From NCBI GenBank assembly GCA_903901395.1, contig CAIUQW010000331.1:1-5959 (forward strand): a stretch of 5,959 bases of DNA, in the 5' to 3' direction. Made by a program: the position numbers and the translations under genes. Under the pieces are notes generated by a model. That model worked only from the letters and a program-made list of their open reading frames with translations. It had not been told where the DNA came from and made no database searches. Positions 1 through 5,410 of the stretch are shown one piece after another; the stretch's first letter is position 1; each line of letters opens with the position of its first letter. The DNA comes from an uncultured Chlorobiales bacterium (GTDB taxonomy: Bacteria > Bacteroidota > Chlorobiia > Chlorobiales > Chlorobiaceae).

Positions 1-758
1 GTGATCTCGCTGGTGAACTTCTCGCCGTAAATCCTCGGCTCCCAGCGCAGCATCCGGCCCGGATCGGAAATCATCTTCCACGACGCGGCAACAGCGATGC
101 GTATGCCCTGCTCGCGGGTCTTCATTTCGAGGAACATGAAGTTCCGCCCCCGCTCGATCTTTTCGAGCTGGAGGTGCTTGTATTGCTCGCGCGGAAAATA
201 GCCCCGGTTATAGACATGGCCGTTCAACCCCGAAAGCACGCGGAGCTGGCCGGAAAAATTCCTCGGCGTGATCGTCACCCGCATGTAGCCCCGGTGGGGA
301 TCGTGCATGTAGACAAGACGCGAGGTTTCGAGCGTGAGGATTTTGCCTTGCGGATTCTTGAAGGTGGTGCGGCGGTGGAGGATGCCTTTGTGCATGTCGA
401 GCGCCTGCTCATGCTCCAGCGCCTGACAGCATGACAGGCAGAACTTGTCCCCTTCATGCCAGACCGACACATCCGTCCACATCGGGCACTTCACCAGCTC
501 CTCGACGTCGGCTTCCGACTTGTCGTAAATGCCCGCCAGATACATGCCGCCGCAATTGCCCGGCGGAAGTTCTTCGAGGCTGCCTCGGATATTGAGATAG
601 CCATTGCCGATGGTCAGAAGGGTCTCATTGATCTGGATCGCCTTCGCCCCTTTGCGGAATCCCTTTTTTCGTAAAAGCCACTCTTCCGGTGACAACTCGA
701 ACAACGACTTCAGCTCATCCACCGGCCTGTCAGCGCCCGACAACAATACCCTGCTCAT
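1..758 (-). CDS. Glycoside hydrolase family 65 phosphorylase (maltose/kojibiose/trehalose phosphorylase type), N-terminal part
   Basis: Reading the minus strand from the ATG at 758 gives 252 uninterrupted codons that run off the left edge, so the C-terminal part is missing. The translation begins MSRVLLSGADRPVDEL. It has the GH65 N-terminal signature: a Trp at residue 27 in SPEEW, then ETLLTIGNGYLNIRG at 45-59, a GGMYLAGIYD stretch, a P.W segment, the LDMHKGILHR block, and later SGLNGHVYN. In this family these belong to the N-terminal beta-sandwich domain. The catalytic Glu lies in the (alpha/alpha)6 barrel, outside the window. The known family reaction is reversible phosphorolysis of an alpha-linked glucose disaccharide to beta-glucose 1-phosphate, in the cytoplasm; substrate specificity cannot be read from this part. 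The start is chosen because GGGGAGGAG lies just upstream; an in-frame TTG at 794 is possible but has no such site. The gene is divergent from the LRR gene and its GC-rich codon use matches that gene. Confidence 0.85.
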   Translation of the reverse strand, partial: MSRVLLSGADRPVDELKSLFELSPEEWLLRKKGFRKGAKAIQINETLLTIGNGYLNIRGSLEELPPGNCGGMYLAGIYDKSEADVEELVKCPMWTDVSVWHEGDKFCLSCCQALEHEQALDMHKGILHRRTTFKNPQGKILTLETSRLVYMHDPHRGYMRVTITPRNFSGQLRVLSGLNGHVYNRGYFPREQYKHLQLEKIERGRNFMFLEMKTREQGIRIAVAASWKMISDPGRMLRWEPRIYGEKFTSEI

Positions 759-1034
759 GACTCCTCCCCGGCCATCAGGCCCTTTGCATTCCAATCGAAC
801 GAAAGACCTTCACTCTGGACGACCTTCATCGCCCTGAGCTTTAAATAACAAAGTGAGCGAGTTTGAAAGTTCACCTTTTCTCAAACCGGCATTTTGAGAG
901 AAATTTTCAACAATTTTCGAGCCGGATTGGCCGTACAGAGGATTCCCGGCGCGGGGCGGATGTGGTTTGAGGCTGATTTTTTCTTATGTTACGTGAACAT
1001 AGCAGGCTAACCAACCTCTCAAGTCTATACCCAA
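759..1034. other. Divergent intergenic region with a small inverted repeat
   Basis: This gap of 276 bases separates the minus-strand GH65 gene from the plus-strand LRR gene, so it should carry promoters for both. I see no convincing -35/-10 pair for either. A perfect 7-bp inverted repeat, TCTCAAA (879-885) and TTTGAGA (893-899), has a 7-base spacer. It could be an operator half-site pair or a weak hairpin. An AT-rich patch (840-850) is the likeliest promoter area for the GH65 gene, and a T-rich patch (976-990) for the LRR gene. No ORF with coding character was seen here. Confidence 0.4.
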
Positions 1035-2237
1035 TTGGAGCAAAATATCTATAAACAGTGCCCTGTTTGCGGCTTTCCGCTGACCCAGCAGAATGCGATA
1101 TGCCCCAGATGCGGCAACGACATTCTTGAAGACATCAACACCCTCGACGAGCAGAACCAGGACAAGCACAGCCGGATCATCGAGGAGAAAAAGGCCGACT
1201 GGTACATCCGGTGCCTGGCGGAAAATCTCGATAAAGGCAAGTCGCCGGTCGTGACCTTCCCGAACGATTACACCGGCCCGATGCACTCGGGCTTCCGCAA
1301 CCGCCTCTCCCCCGCCGAACAGGAGGCTCTGGCCACGTCGCGAGCCGTGCTTTTGCGAGACCCGCAGAAACGGCACAACTGGTTCAAGGCACTCGGCCAC
1401 GACTGGAAAGAGGTGGTGCGCCATACGCTGAAAATTCAAAGCGATCCGTCGGACGATGAGCTGCTCGGATTCCTCAACACCACGAGCGTCCGGTGCGACA
1501 ACATGCGCATCCACAACCTCGCGCCGGTCAGCCTGCTTGAAAACCTGCAACAACTGCGGTGCGACGAAACGCCGGTCGAAAGCCTCGAACCGTTGCGGAA
1601 CCTGCGGAACCTCAAGCGCATCTACGCTTTCGATTGCGACTTCACCTCGCTCGACCCGTTGCGCGACATTGTTTCGCTGAAACTGCTCTGGATTTCAAGT
1701 ACCGAGGTGAGCGACCTCGAACCAGTCAGTAAGCTGATCAATCTCGAAGAGCTATACTGCTCCGAGACGATGGTGAACGACCTTTCGCCGCTCAGCGGCC
1801 TCGTCAATCTCGAAAAGCTGAGCTGTTACAAAACCGAGATCACCTCCATCGAGCCGCTCAGGAACCTGAAAAATCTCTCTGAACTCGGCATCAACAGCAC
1901 CGGCGTCAGCTCGCTTGAACCGCTGGCCGGGCTGGAAAATCTCGAATACCTCCGTTGCAGCCGCACGCCAATCACGAGCCTCGAACCGCTGCGAAACCTG
2001 ACGGCGCTCAAGGAGCTGAGCCTCGAACAGACCGCCATCTACACCCTCGAACCGCTCTCGGGCCTTCAGGAACTGGAGGAGCTGAGCATCACCGGCACGC
2101 TCGTCGATTCGATAGCGCCGCTGATGGATCTGATGAGCCTGGAAAAACTGGAGCTGTCAGCAGGCCGAATCCCGCAATCCGAACTCGACCGCTTTATGCA
2201 ACTCAACCCGGCGTGCGAAGTGGTGATAAAGCACTGA
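1035..2237 (+). CDS. Zinc-ribbon plus leucine-rich repeat protein
   Basis: The protein has 400 residues. It opens with a zinc ribbon, CPVCG...CPRCG (Cys 9, 12, 23, 26), then an acidic/helical linker. Residues about 50-145 form an unassigned segment containing SPAEQEALATSRAVLLRD and a Trp-rich HNWFKALGHDWKEV motif. From about residue 150 to the end there are ten 22-residue leucine-rich repeats of the form LEPLxxLxxLxxLxCxxTxVxS, the SDS22/internalin-like class that builds a curved protein-binding solenoid. No signal peptide or membrane segment is seen, so it is probably cytoplasmic. Function is unknown; protein-protein binding is inferred from the fold. The start is TTG, with an in-frame stop 27 bases upstream at 1008-1010 and no ATG between, and it places the zinc ribbon right at the N-terminus. 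No clear ribosome binding site is visible. The gene ends in a Rho-independent terminator. Its last two repeats recur at 4778-4974. The long minus-strand frame over 984-1553 is a GC-rich shadow of this gene. Confidence 0.85.
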   Translation: MEQNIYKQCPVCGFPLTQQNAICPRCGNDILEDINTLDEQNQDKHSRIIEEKKADWYIRCLAENLDKGKSPVVTFPNDYTGPMHSGFRNRLSPAEQEALATSRAVLLRDPQKRHNWFKALGHDWKEVVRHTLKIQSDPSDDELLGFLNTTSVRCDNMRIHNLAPVSLLENLQQLRCDETPVESLEPLRNLRNLKRIYAFDCDFTSLDPLRDIVSLKLLWISSTEVSDLEPVSKLINLEELYCSETMVNDLSPLSGLVNLEKLSCYKTEITSIEPLRNLKNLSELGINSTGVSSLEPLAGLENLEYLRCSRTPITSLEPLRNLTALKELSLEQTAIYTLEPLSGLQELEELSITGTLVDSIAPLMDLMSLEKLELSAGRIPQSELDRFMQLNPACEVVIKH

Positions 2238-2310
2238 TATTTTTGAGGATTGGGGACAGGAAATGCAATGGGGATGATGGCTGGATTGAGTTGCTGTCAT
2301 CCCCTTTTTT
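2041..2310 (+). repeat. Direct repeat copy 1 (R1): LRR gene 3' end plus terminator
   Basis: These 270 bases match 4778-5047 in the same orientation with no gaps and about 20 mismatches counted by eye (roughly 93% identity). The copy covers the last two LRR units, the stop codon, the 3' untranslated region (with TGGGGACAGGAAATGCAA present in both) and most of the terminator. Similarity begins at an LRR unit boundary, at the codons for TLEPL, and stops within the terminator T-tract. The two copies bracket the AT-rich island. Confidence 0.9.
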
Positions 2311-2311
2311 T
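2270..2311 (+). terminator. Rho-independent terminator of the LRR gene
   Basis: A 12-bp stem pairs GGGGATGATGGC (2270-2281) with GCTGTCATCCCC (2293-2304), including two G-T wobbles and an 11-base loop. It is followed by seven Ts (2305-2311). It lies 33 bases after the stop of the LRR gene. A diverged copy sits at 5006-5050. Confidence 0.85.
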
Positions 2312-2756
2312 GTTGGAATGATTTCTTTCTCACCGAAATGGCTGAGTTTTTGATAATGGGATTGCTTTATACACTATGATTTAACGCCTTGGATCATGCG
2401 CAGGTGAGGCAAAACGTATATGCATTCATGAAAGTTGACAACAAAAAGATAGTCTGAATGTACACGAATGTACTGTGCGAACAAAAAAAGTTGGAATAAA
2501 TTCCGATGGACGATATTTTGCTACATTGATTGAGAAGAACCGGCAATATATGCTTGAAGGTCGGTGCCGGTATGCGGTTCAATCAGTATCAGAAATCATT
2601 ATCTGAAGCGGCAGCCGGTTAATTGCAGTTATTTTTCGCCAAAACAGACCATATGTAAAGGGGCGATCATAATCAAATCGCTTGGTTCTGGTTGTGATCA
2701 GCCCGAGAAAGCTCCATTCATTGCTTGACGGTTCTTTAACTCTAAATTTTACAACC
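2312..2756. other. Left margin of the AT-rich island, mostly non-coding
   Basis: This stretch lies between the LRR terminator and the chosen start of the membrane protein. Base composition drops sharply to AT-rich directly after the terminator. The only coding-like content is a short reading frame at 2475-2606, listed separately. A perfect 7-bp inverted repeat ACCGGCA (2539-2545) and TGCCGGT (2565-2571) overlaps that frame. No transposase, integrase, tRNA or convincing promoter was recognised. The leader of 2607-2756 is left for the promoter of the membrane protein/radical SAM unit, which I could not place. Confidence 0.45.
2475..2606 (+). CDS. Possible small ORF or gene remnant, 43 residues
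   Basis: A frame starting at GTG 2475 reads MRTKKVGINSDGRYFATL and continues to a stop at 2604-2606, ending SVSEIII. The amino-acid mix is protein-like, unlike most spurious frames in AT-rich DNA. The frame is open upstream to a TGA just before 2440. In the next frame an ATG at about 2430 reads MKVDNKKIV and then stops. A -1 frame change would join it to this reading, so this may be the wreck of a slightly longer gene. It lies ahead of the membrane protein on the same strand. I do not recognise a family. It could be a small peptide gene, a degraded 3' fragment, or chance. Confidence 0.3.
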   Translation: MRTKKVGINSDGRYFATLIEKNRQYMLEGRCRYAVQSVSEIII

Positions 2757-3254
2757 ATGTTAGAGCTAATCAAAGAAATACCGGGGCCAACGTTTTTTAC
2801 ATTGTATGTAATTGTTGCTTTTTTTATCATTCTTTATGCAAGAATATATACAGAAATTGAAAGTAGTAGTGAGATACAAATACCAGAGCCATCACAACTT
2901 TCTCCTCTGGATATTGCATTATTGTATAACGGCGTCAATGGAGCGATATTGGTTTCTGTTTTTAATTTGTGGAGAAAAAAGAAAATTAATATAAACTCAA
3001 AGTATATTTTTTTTGGTTTCAAATATATTGTTGAGATTTCAAAATTGTCATCCGATATGGCTGGACTGAATGAAGTCGAGAAAATAATTCTTGAAAAAAC
3101 GGATTCAAAAATATTGTACAATAAATTTTTTTTAGCACATTCAACAAAAGAAATTAAGGCTGCTTCACAACAACGCAAGAAAAATCTCGAAAGATTAAAA
3201 CTCTTGCCTGATGATGATATGAAAAAAATTATTGGGAAACTTTTCTCTTATTGA
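2757..3254 (+). CDS. TIGR04222-like membrane protein, N-terminal part (first of two overlapping frames)
   Basis: The chosen ATG gives 165 residues starting MLELIKEIPGPTFFTLY. An in-frame TTG at 2682 exists, but its extension looks non-coding, whereas the short N-terminus ending in PGPxF-xxY is what I recall for TIGR04222 proteins. One transmembrane segment spans about residues 12-28. A LSPLDIALLYNG motif (48-59), like the family's L-x-P-x-E-x-A-x-L-x-GG region, leads into AILVSVFNLW and a basic winged-helix-like part. The C-terminal half is soluble and rich in Lys/Glu. Family assignment is from memory of the pattern; biochemical function is unknown. The frame ends at TGA 3252-3254. The rest of the family architecture (further membrane helices and a Cys/Gly tail) continues in the -1 frame from 3251, so this is probably the front half of one protein. 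No strong ribosome binding site is seen. Confidence 0.7.
   Translation: MLELIKEIPGPTFFTLYVIVAFFIILYARIYTEIESSSEIQIPEPSQLSPLDIALLYNGVNGAILVSVFNLWRKKKININSKYIFFGFKYIVEISKLSSDMAGLNEVEKIILEKTDSKILYNKFFLAHSTKEIKAASQQRKKNLERLKLLPDDDMKKIIGKLFSY
3218..3254 (+). other. Frame-change zone: A7 run and TTGA start/stop overlap
   Basis: The downstream frame is open from 3218, after TGA 3215-3217, and the upstream frame is open to TGA 3252-3254. A -1 shift anywhere in this window fuses the two membrane-protein parts. The window contains an A7 run (3222-3228) read as ATG AAA AAA ATT; one more A would restore a single frame. The last bases TTGA combine a TTG start for the second frame with the TGA stop of the first. 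A GGGAAAC heptamer at 3234-3240 is out of phase for classic -1 slippage. Possible causes are mutation, homopolymer assembly error, polymerase slippage, ribosomal frameshifting, or coupled reinitiation. Confidence 0.65.
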
Positions 3255-3679
3255 CGGCTTTTCTTTTACTGTTTGGGGGTACAAAATTATTGCTTGGACT
3301 TTCCAGGGGAAAGCCTGTCTTTTTTCTTGTTATCGCAATGGTCATTTCTATTCTTTTCTTAAAGAAGTATCTCACGCCAACTCAAACAGCATTGGGAAAA
3401 AAATTTATTGCGGCTTCGGCCCAAAGATTCGAATGGCTTAAACGTAGTCAAGATAGCTCATTGTTGACAGATGATAATGTTTTGTATGGCGTGGCATTGT
3501 TCGGCGTTACAGCATTTTTGGGTTCATCGTTAGCTCCTGCTCTTCATAATCTGATTTATCTTGATCGATATTCTGATGCAAGTTTTGGCAGTGGGGGTGG
3601 CGGTGGTGATGGTGGGGGCGGCAGTGGTGGTGGAGGCGGCGGTGGATGCGGCGGATGCGGCGGTTGTGGCGGCGGATGA
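3251..3679 (+). CDS. TIGR04222-like membrane protein, C-terminal part with Gly/Cys-rich tail
   Basis: This frame gives 142 residues from a TTG that overlaps the previous stop by four bases. Hydrophobic segments lie at about 2-17 (TAFLLLFGGTKLLLGL), 21-35 (PVFFLVIAMVISILFL) and 77-95. GLSRGKPVFFL matches the G-x-x-RGRPVGFL-type motif I recall from TIGR04222 proteins, and LTPTQTALGKKFI fits the region after it. Residues 113-142 are almost all Gly, with one Asp and two Ser, and end in CGGCGGCGGG (Cys 133, 136, 139). Such a tail is typical of the family and is the likely site of modification by the neighbouring radical SAM enzyme; that link is inferred. If read by frameshift, the first helix gains WETFLLL in front and reaches full membrane-spanning length, which favours one fused protein of about 307 residues. 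The stop lies 23 bases before the radical SAM gene. Confidence 0.75.
   Translation: MTAFLLLFGGTKLLLGLSRGKPVFFLVIAMVISILFLKKYLTPTQTALGKKFIAASAQRFEWLKRSQDSSLLTDDNVLYGVALFGVTAFLGSSLAPALHNLIYLDRYSDASFGSGGGGGDGGGGSGGGGGGGCGGCGGCGGG
3587..3676 (+). repeat. Low-complexity GGN-codon tract encoding the Gly/Cys tail
   Basis: Thirty codons, nearly all GGN or TGT/TGC, make a strongly G-rich coding strand with many short G runs, including GGGGG twice. It encodes the Gly-rich tail with three Cys spaced every third residue. Its GC content contrasts with the AT-rich gene around it. Such tracts expand and contract easily. The other strand reads as a proline-rich frame, and the remaining plus frame as Ala/Val-rich; both are artefacts of the repeat. 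Confidence 0.85.
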
Positions 3680-3702
3680 GAGTGATATAACTGATTCACG
3701 AT

Positions 3703-4707
3703 ATGGTGCCCGACCAATTCAATTTTCAATGGCATATAACCGAGGCTTGTAATTATCGTTGCAGGCATTGCTACCAGGATAGTCATCTCGATGACGGAGT
3801 TGATTATCCTGGTATGCTTTTCTTCTATAAAAAGCTGGAAGATTTTGTCCTGCATTGTAATAACGGCCTGAAAACAGTTGATGCGCATATAAATTTCACA
3901 GGAGGAGAGCCCTTTATGAAAAACGGCCTTCTCGATTTATTGGATGTTGTCAGGAATAATCGCCTGTTTTCCTTTGGAATTTTATCTAATGGTTTTCTTT
4001 TGCCCGAAAGTGATTTGCTCAGGCTGAAGGCGCTCAATCCACGATTTATACAACTAAGCCTCGATGGAAGTGAATCGATTCATGATTCAATAAGAGGCAA
4101 AGGTTCTTTCAAAGAGGTGATACGGGCAATCAAGGCTTATCAGGCTTTGAAAATCCAGGTTATGTTGTCTTTTACGGCAAATGCGCAAAATTATCACTCT
4201 TTTTCTGAGGTTGTCCGAATCGCCAGAAAGTATAAAGTCCATAAACTATGGACAGACCGCTATCTCCCAACCGGGCGCAATGATGATCTGGCTTTGAGTT
4301 CTGTACAGGTAAAGGAGTTTTTTGAACATATTCTAAAAGAGCAAAATAACAAGTTCGCTTCTCGTTTTTCAAAAACCATTATTTCATCGAGTCGTTCACT
4401 GCAATTTCTTGTAACTGGTGGTCAACCATATCATTGTTCAGCCGGTTCCACATTATTGGCAATAATGCCAAATGGAGATGTTTTTCCATGCAGAAGATTG
4501 CCAATTAAAATCGGTAATCTGCGTGCTGACAGCTTGATCGAAATCTATCAAAACAATGCTGTTCTAAAAGAGTTGAGGCACAATGAAAAGCTCGACGAAA
4601 AGTGCAAGCATTGCTTTTACGCTAAAACGTGTGCAGGTGGATTAAAATGTTTGTCTTTTGCTGATTCTGGAGACTATAATAAAAAAGACCCTCATTGCTG
4701 GCTCTGA
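3703..4707 (+). CDS. Radical SAM/SPASM domain protein, likely peptide- or protein-modifying
   Basis: The protein has 334 residues. The N-terminus has the radical SAM cluster motif CNYRCRHC (Cys 16, 20, 23), which binds the [4Fe-4S] cluster that cleaves S-adenosylmethionine. GGEP at 67-70 is the SAM amino-group motif, and LSLDGSESIHDSIRG is the usual mid-barrel block. The C-terminal SPASM domain has Cys 245-x12-Gly-x4-Cys 263, then Cys 301-x2-Cys 304-x5-Cys 310, Cys 316 and Cys 332, enough to bind two auxiliary clusters. The 310-316 spacing (CAGGLKC) is slightly longer than the textbook x3. SPASM enzymes modify peptides and proteins (sactipeptide maturases, PqqE, anaerobic sulfatase maturases). 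The gene follows the Gly/Cys-tailed membrane protein by 23 bases on the same strand, which suggests one operon and an enzyme-substrate pair. No separate RRE-like domain fits in the short N-terminus. The exact subfamily and reaction are unknown. ATG 3703 is used; an in-frame stop lies 13 bases upstream. Confidence 0.9.
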   Translation: MVPDQFNFQWHITEACNYRCRHCYQDSHLDDGVDYPGMLFFYKKLEDFVLHCNNGLKTVDAHINFTGGEPFMKNGLLDLLDVVRNNRLFSFGILSNGFLLPESDLLRLKALNPRFIQLSLDGSESIHDSIRGKGSFKEVIRAIKAYQALKIQVMLSFTANAQNYHSFSEVVRIARKYKVHKLWTDRYLPTGRNDDLALSSVQVKEFFEHILKEQNNKFASRFSKTIISSSRSLQFLVTGGQPYHCSAGSTLLAIMPNGDVFPCRRLPIKIGNLRADSLIEIYQNNAVLKELRHNEKLDEKCKHCFYAKTCAGGLKCLSFADSGDYNKKDPHCWL

Positions 4708-4752
4708 AAATTTTGTATGGAGCTTGTGCTCTCGGTGAGTGTTTCTGAGTAG

Positions 4753-4974
4753 TTGTTTTGTGTGGCCACAAGCGTCAACACCCTCGAACCGCTCTCGGCC
4801 CTTCAAGAATTGGAGGAGTTGAGCATCATCGGCACGCTCGTCGATTCGATAGCGCCGCTGATGGATCTTATGAGCCTGGAAAAACTGGAGCTGTCAGCAG
4901 GCCGAATCCCGCAATCCGAACTCGACCGCTTCATGCAACTCAACCCAGCGTGCGAGGTGATCATCAAGCACTGA
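4753..4974 (+). pseudogene. Truncated LRR gene fragment (last two repeats)
   Basis: A 73-codon frame reads LEPLSALQELEELSIIGTL and continues to the same C-terminus as the LRR gene (EVIIKH versus EVVIKH). Homology to 2041-2237 begins at about 4778; the few codons before it (ATSVNT) still look like the end of an LRR unit, so the source may be a paralogue and not an exact copy. The zinc ribbon and the first eight repeats are missing. Most differences from the intact gene are silent or conservative, which suggests it was under selection as part of a full gene until recently. It is unlikely to fold or function alone. TTG 4753 is only the first available start and need not be used. Confidence 0.8.
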
Positions 4975-5047
4975 GATTTTTAAGGATTGGGGACAGGAAA
5001 TGCAACGGGGATGATGGCTGGTTTGAGATGCCGTCATCGCCGTTTTT
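4778..5047 (+). repeat. Direct repeat copy 2 (R2)
   Basis: This is the partner of 2041-2310, in the same orientation and without gaps, with an offset of 2737 bases. Differences are spread through both the coding and the untranslated part, so the duplication is not brand new or came from a related strain or paralogue. Sequence before and after the repeat is unrelated to that around copy 1. It marks the right end of the AT-rich island. Confidence 0.9.
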
Positions 5048-5050
5048 TTT
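5006..5050 (+). terminator. Rho-independent terminator, copy 2
   Basis: CGGGGATGATGGC (5006-5018) pairs with GCCGTCATCGCCG (5030-5042), a 13-bp stem with one G-G mismatch and one wobble. An 11-base loop and eight Ts follow (5043-5050). Several substitutions relative to the copy at 2270-2311 keep or restore pairing, for example the C-G closing pair. It could terminate read-through from the radical SAM gene, which has no obvious terminator of its own. Confidence 0.8.
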
Positions 5051-5126
5051 CTGTGTCGAAAGAGAGATCGAAACCGAACGGCATCTTCAGAAAAGATCAG
5101 TGAGGTGAAATGGGTTGGATAGGTAA

Positions 5127-5303
5127 CTATGCCTTTTTACGCGAAGGCAACTTCTTCGGCTTGCAAAGATTCTTTTTCTTTTTCGAAACCCTCGCGCATT
5201 TCTCGCAAATATATTTCGGCTTTGAAACTGTTTCCACAATGGCGGCAAAGTTATCATCGATTTCCTTCTTGCCAAGCTGGCAGAGTTTATGATCTAATTT
5301 CAT
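5127..5303 (-). CDS. Small basic Cys-containing protein, 58 residues
   Basis: From the ATG at 5303 the minus strand reads MKLDHKLCQLGKKEIDDNF, then KYICEKCARVSKKKKNLCKP and a Lys/Arg-rich end. Cys 33, 36 and 47 in CxxC-x10-C, followed by KPK, look like a small zinc-binding or cluster-binding unit. I have the impression of similar short conserved hypotheticals ending in a CxxCxR...NLCKP pattern, but no function is known to me. A TTG at 5342 would add 13 residues; the ATG is preferred because the extension looks non-coding. No strong ribosome binding site is seen. Base composition is intermediate between the backbone and the AT-rich right end. Other frames over this stretch on both strands lack any such pattern. 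Confidence 0.65.
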   Translation of the reverse strand: MKLDHKLCQLGKKEIDDNFAAIVETVSKPKYICEKCARVSKKKKNLCKPKKLPSRKKA

Positions 5304-5410
5304 ATGAATGTGAACATATTTTACATCAATAAGCTTATACAATAAATGTATTCAATATATAAAAAACTTATTTGGCATCATCAAATTAGCCATCATTATT
5401 ATATAATTAT

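Noticed and set aside
174..837. Plus-strand frames over the left 800 bases
   Set aside because: The minus strand here encodes a continuous GH65 N-terminal domain with family motifs, so the plus frames are shadows.
984..1553. 189-codon minus-strand frame opposite the LRR gene
   Set aside because: It lies antisense to a clearly coding zinc-ribbon/LRR frame; its Val/Arg-rich composition is the usual antisense shadow of GC-rich coding DNA and shows no domain pattern.
2721..2748. Possible promoter TTGCTT-16-TAAATT before ATG 2757
   Set aside because: The -10-like box ends only eight bases before the start codon, so it would need leaderless translation, and the -35 match is poor.
2579..2830. 83-codon minus-strand frame over the leader of the membrane protein
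   Set aside because: It overlaps the well-supported N-terminus of the membrane protein on the other strand and has no recognisable motif or ribosome site.
3234..3240. Classic -1 slippery heptamer GGGAAAC
   Set aside because: In the zero frame it is read GGG AAA C and not G GGA AAC, so it is not in phase for standard tandem slippage.
3592..3679. CRISPR-like or tandem repeat array in the G-rich tract
   Set aside because: There are no separate repeats and spacers; the periodicity is codon-level GGN coding for glycine inside an open frame.
3556..3888. Proline-rich minus-strand frame
   Set aside because: It is the reverse of the GGN tract and of the start of the radical SAM gene; the Pro/His run is an artefact of low-complexity DNA.
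2312..4752. Insertion sequence carrying the radical SAM module
   Set aside because: No transposase, terminal inverted repeats or short target duplication were seen; the long flanking direct repeats are LRR gene ends and not IS ends.
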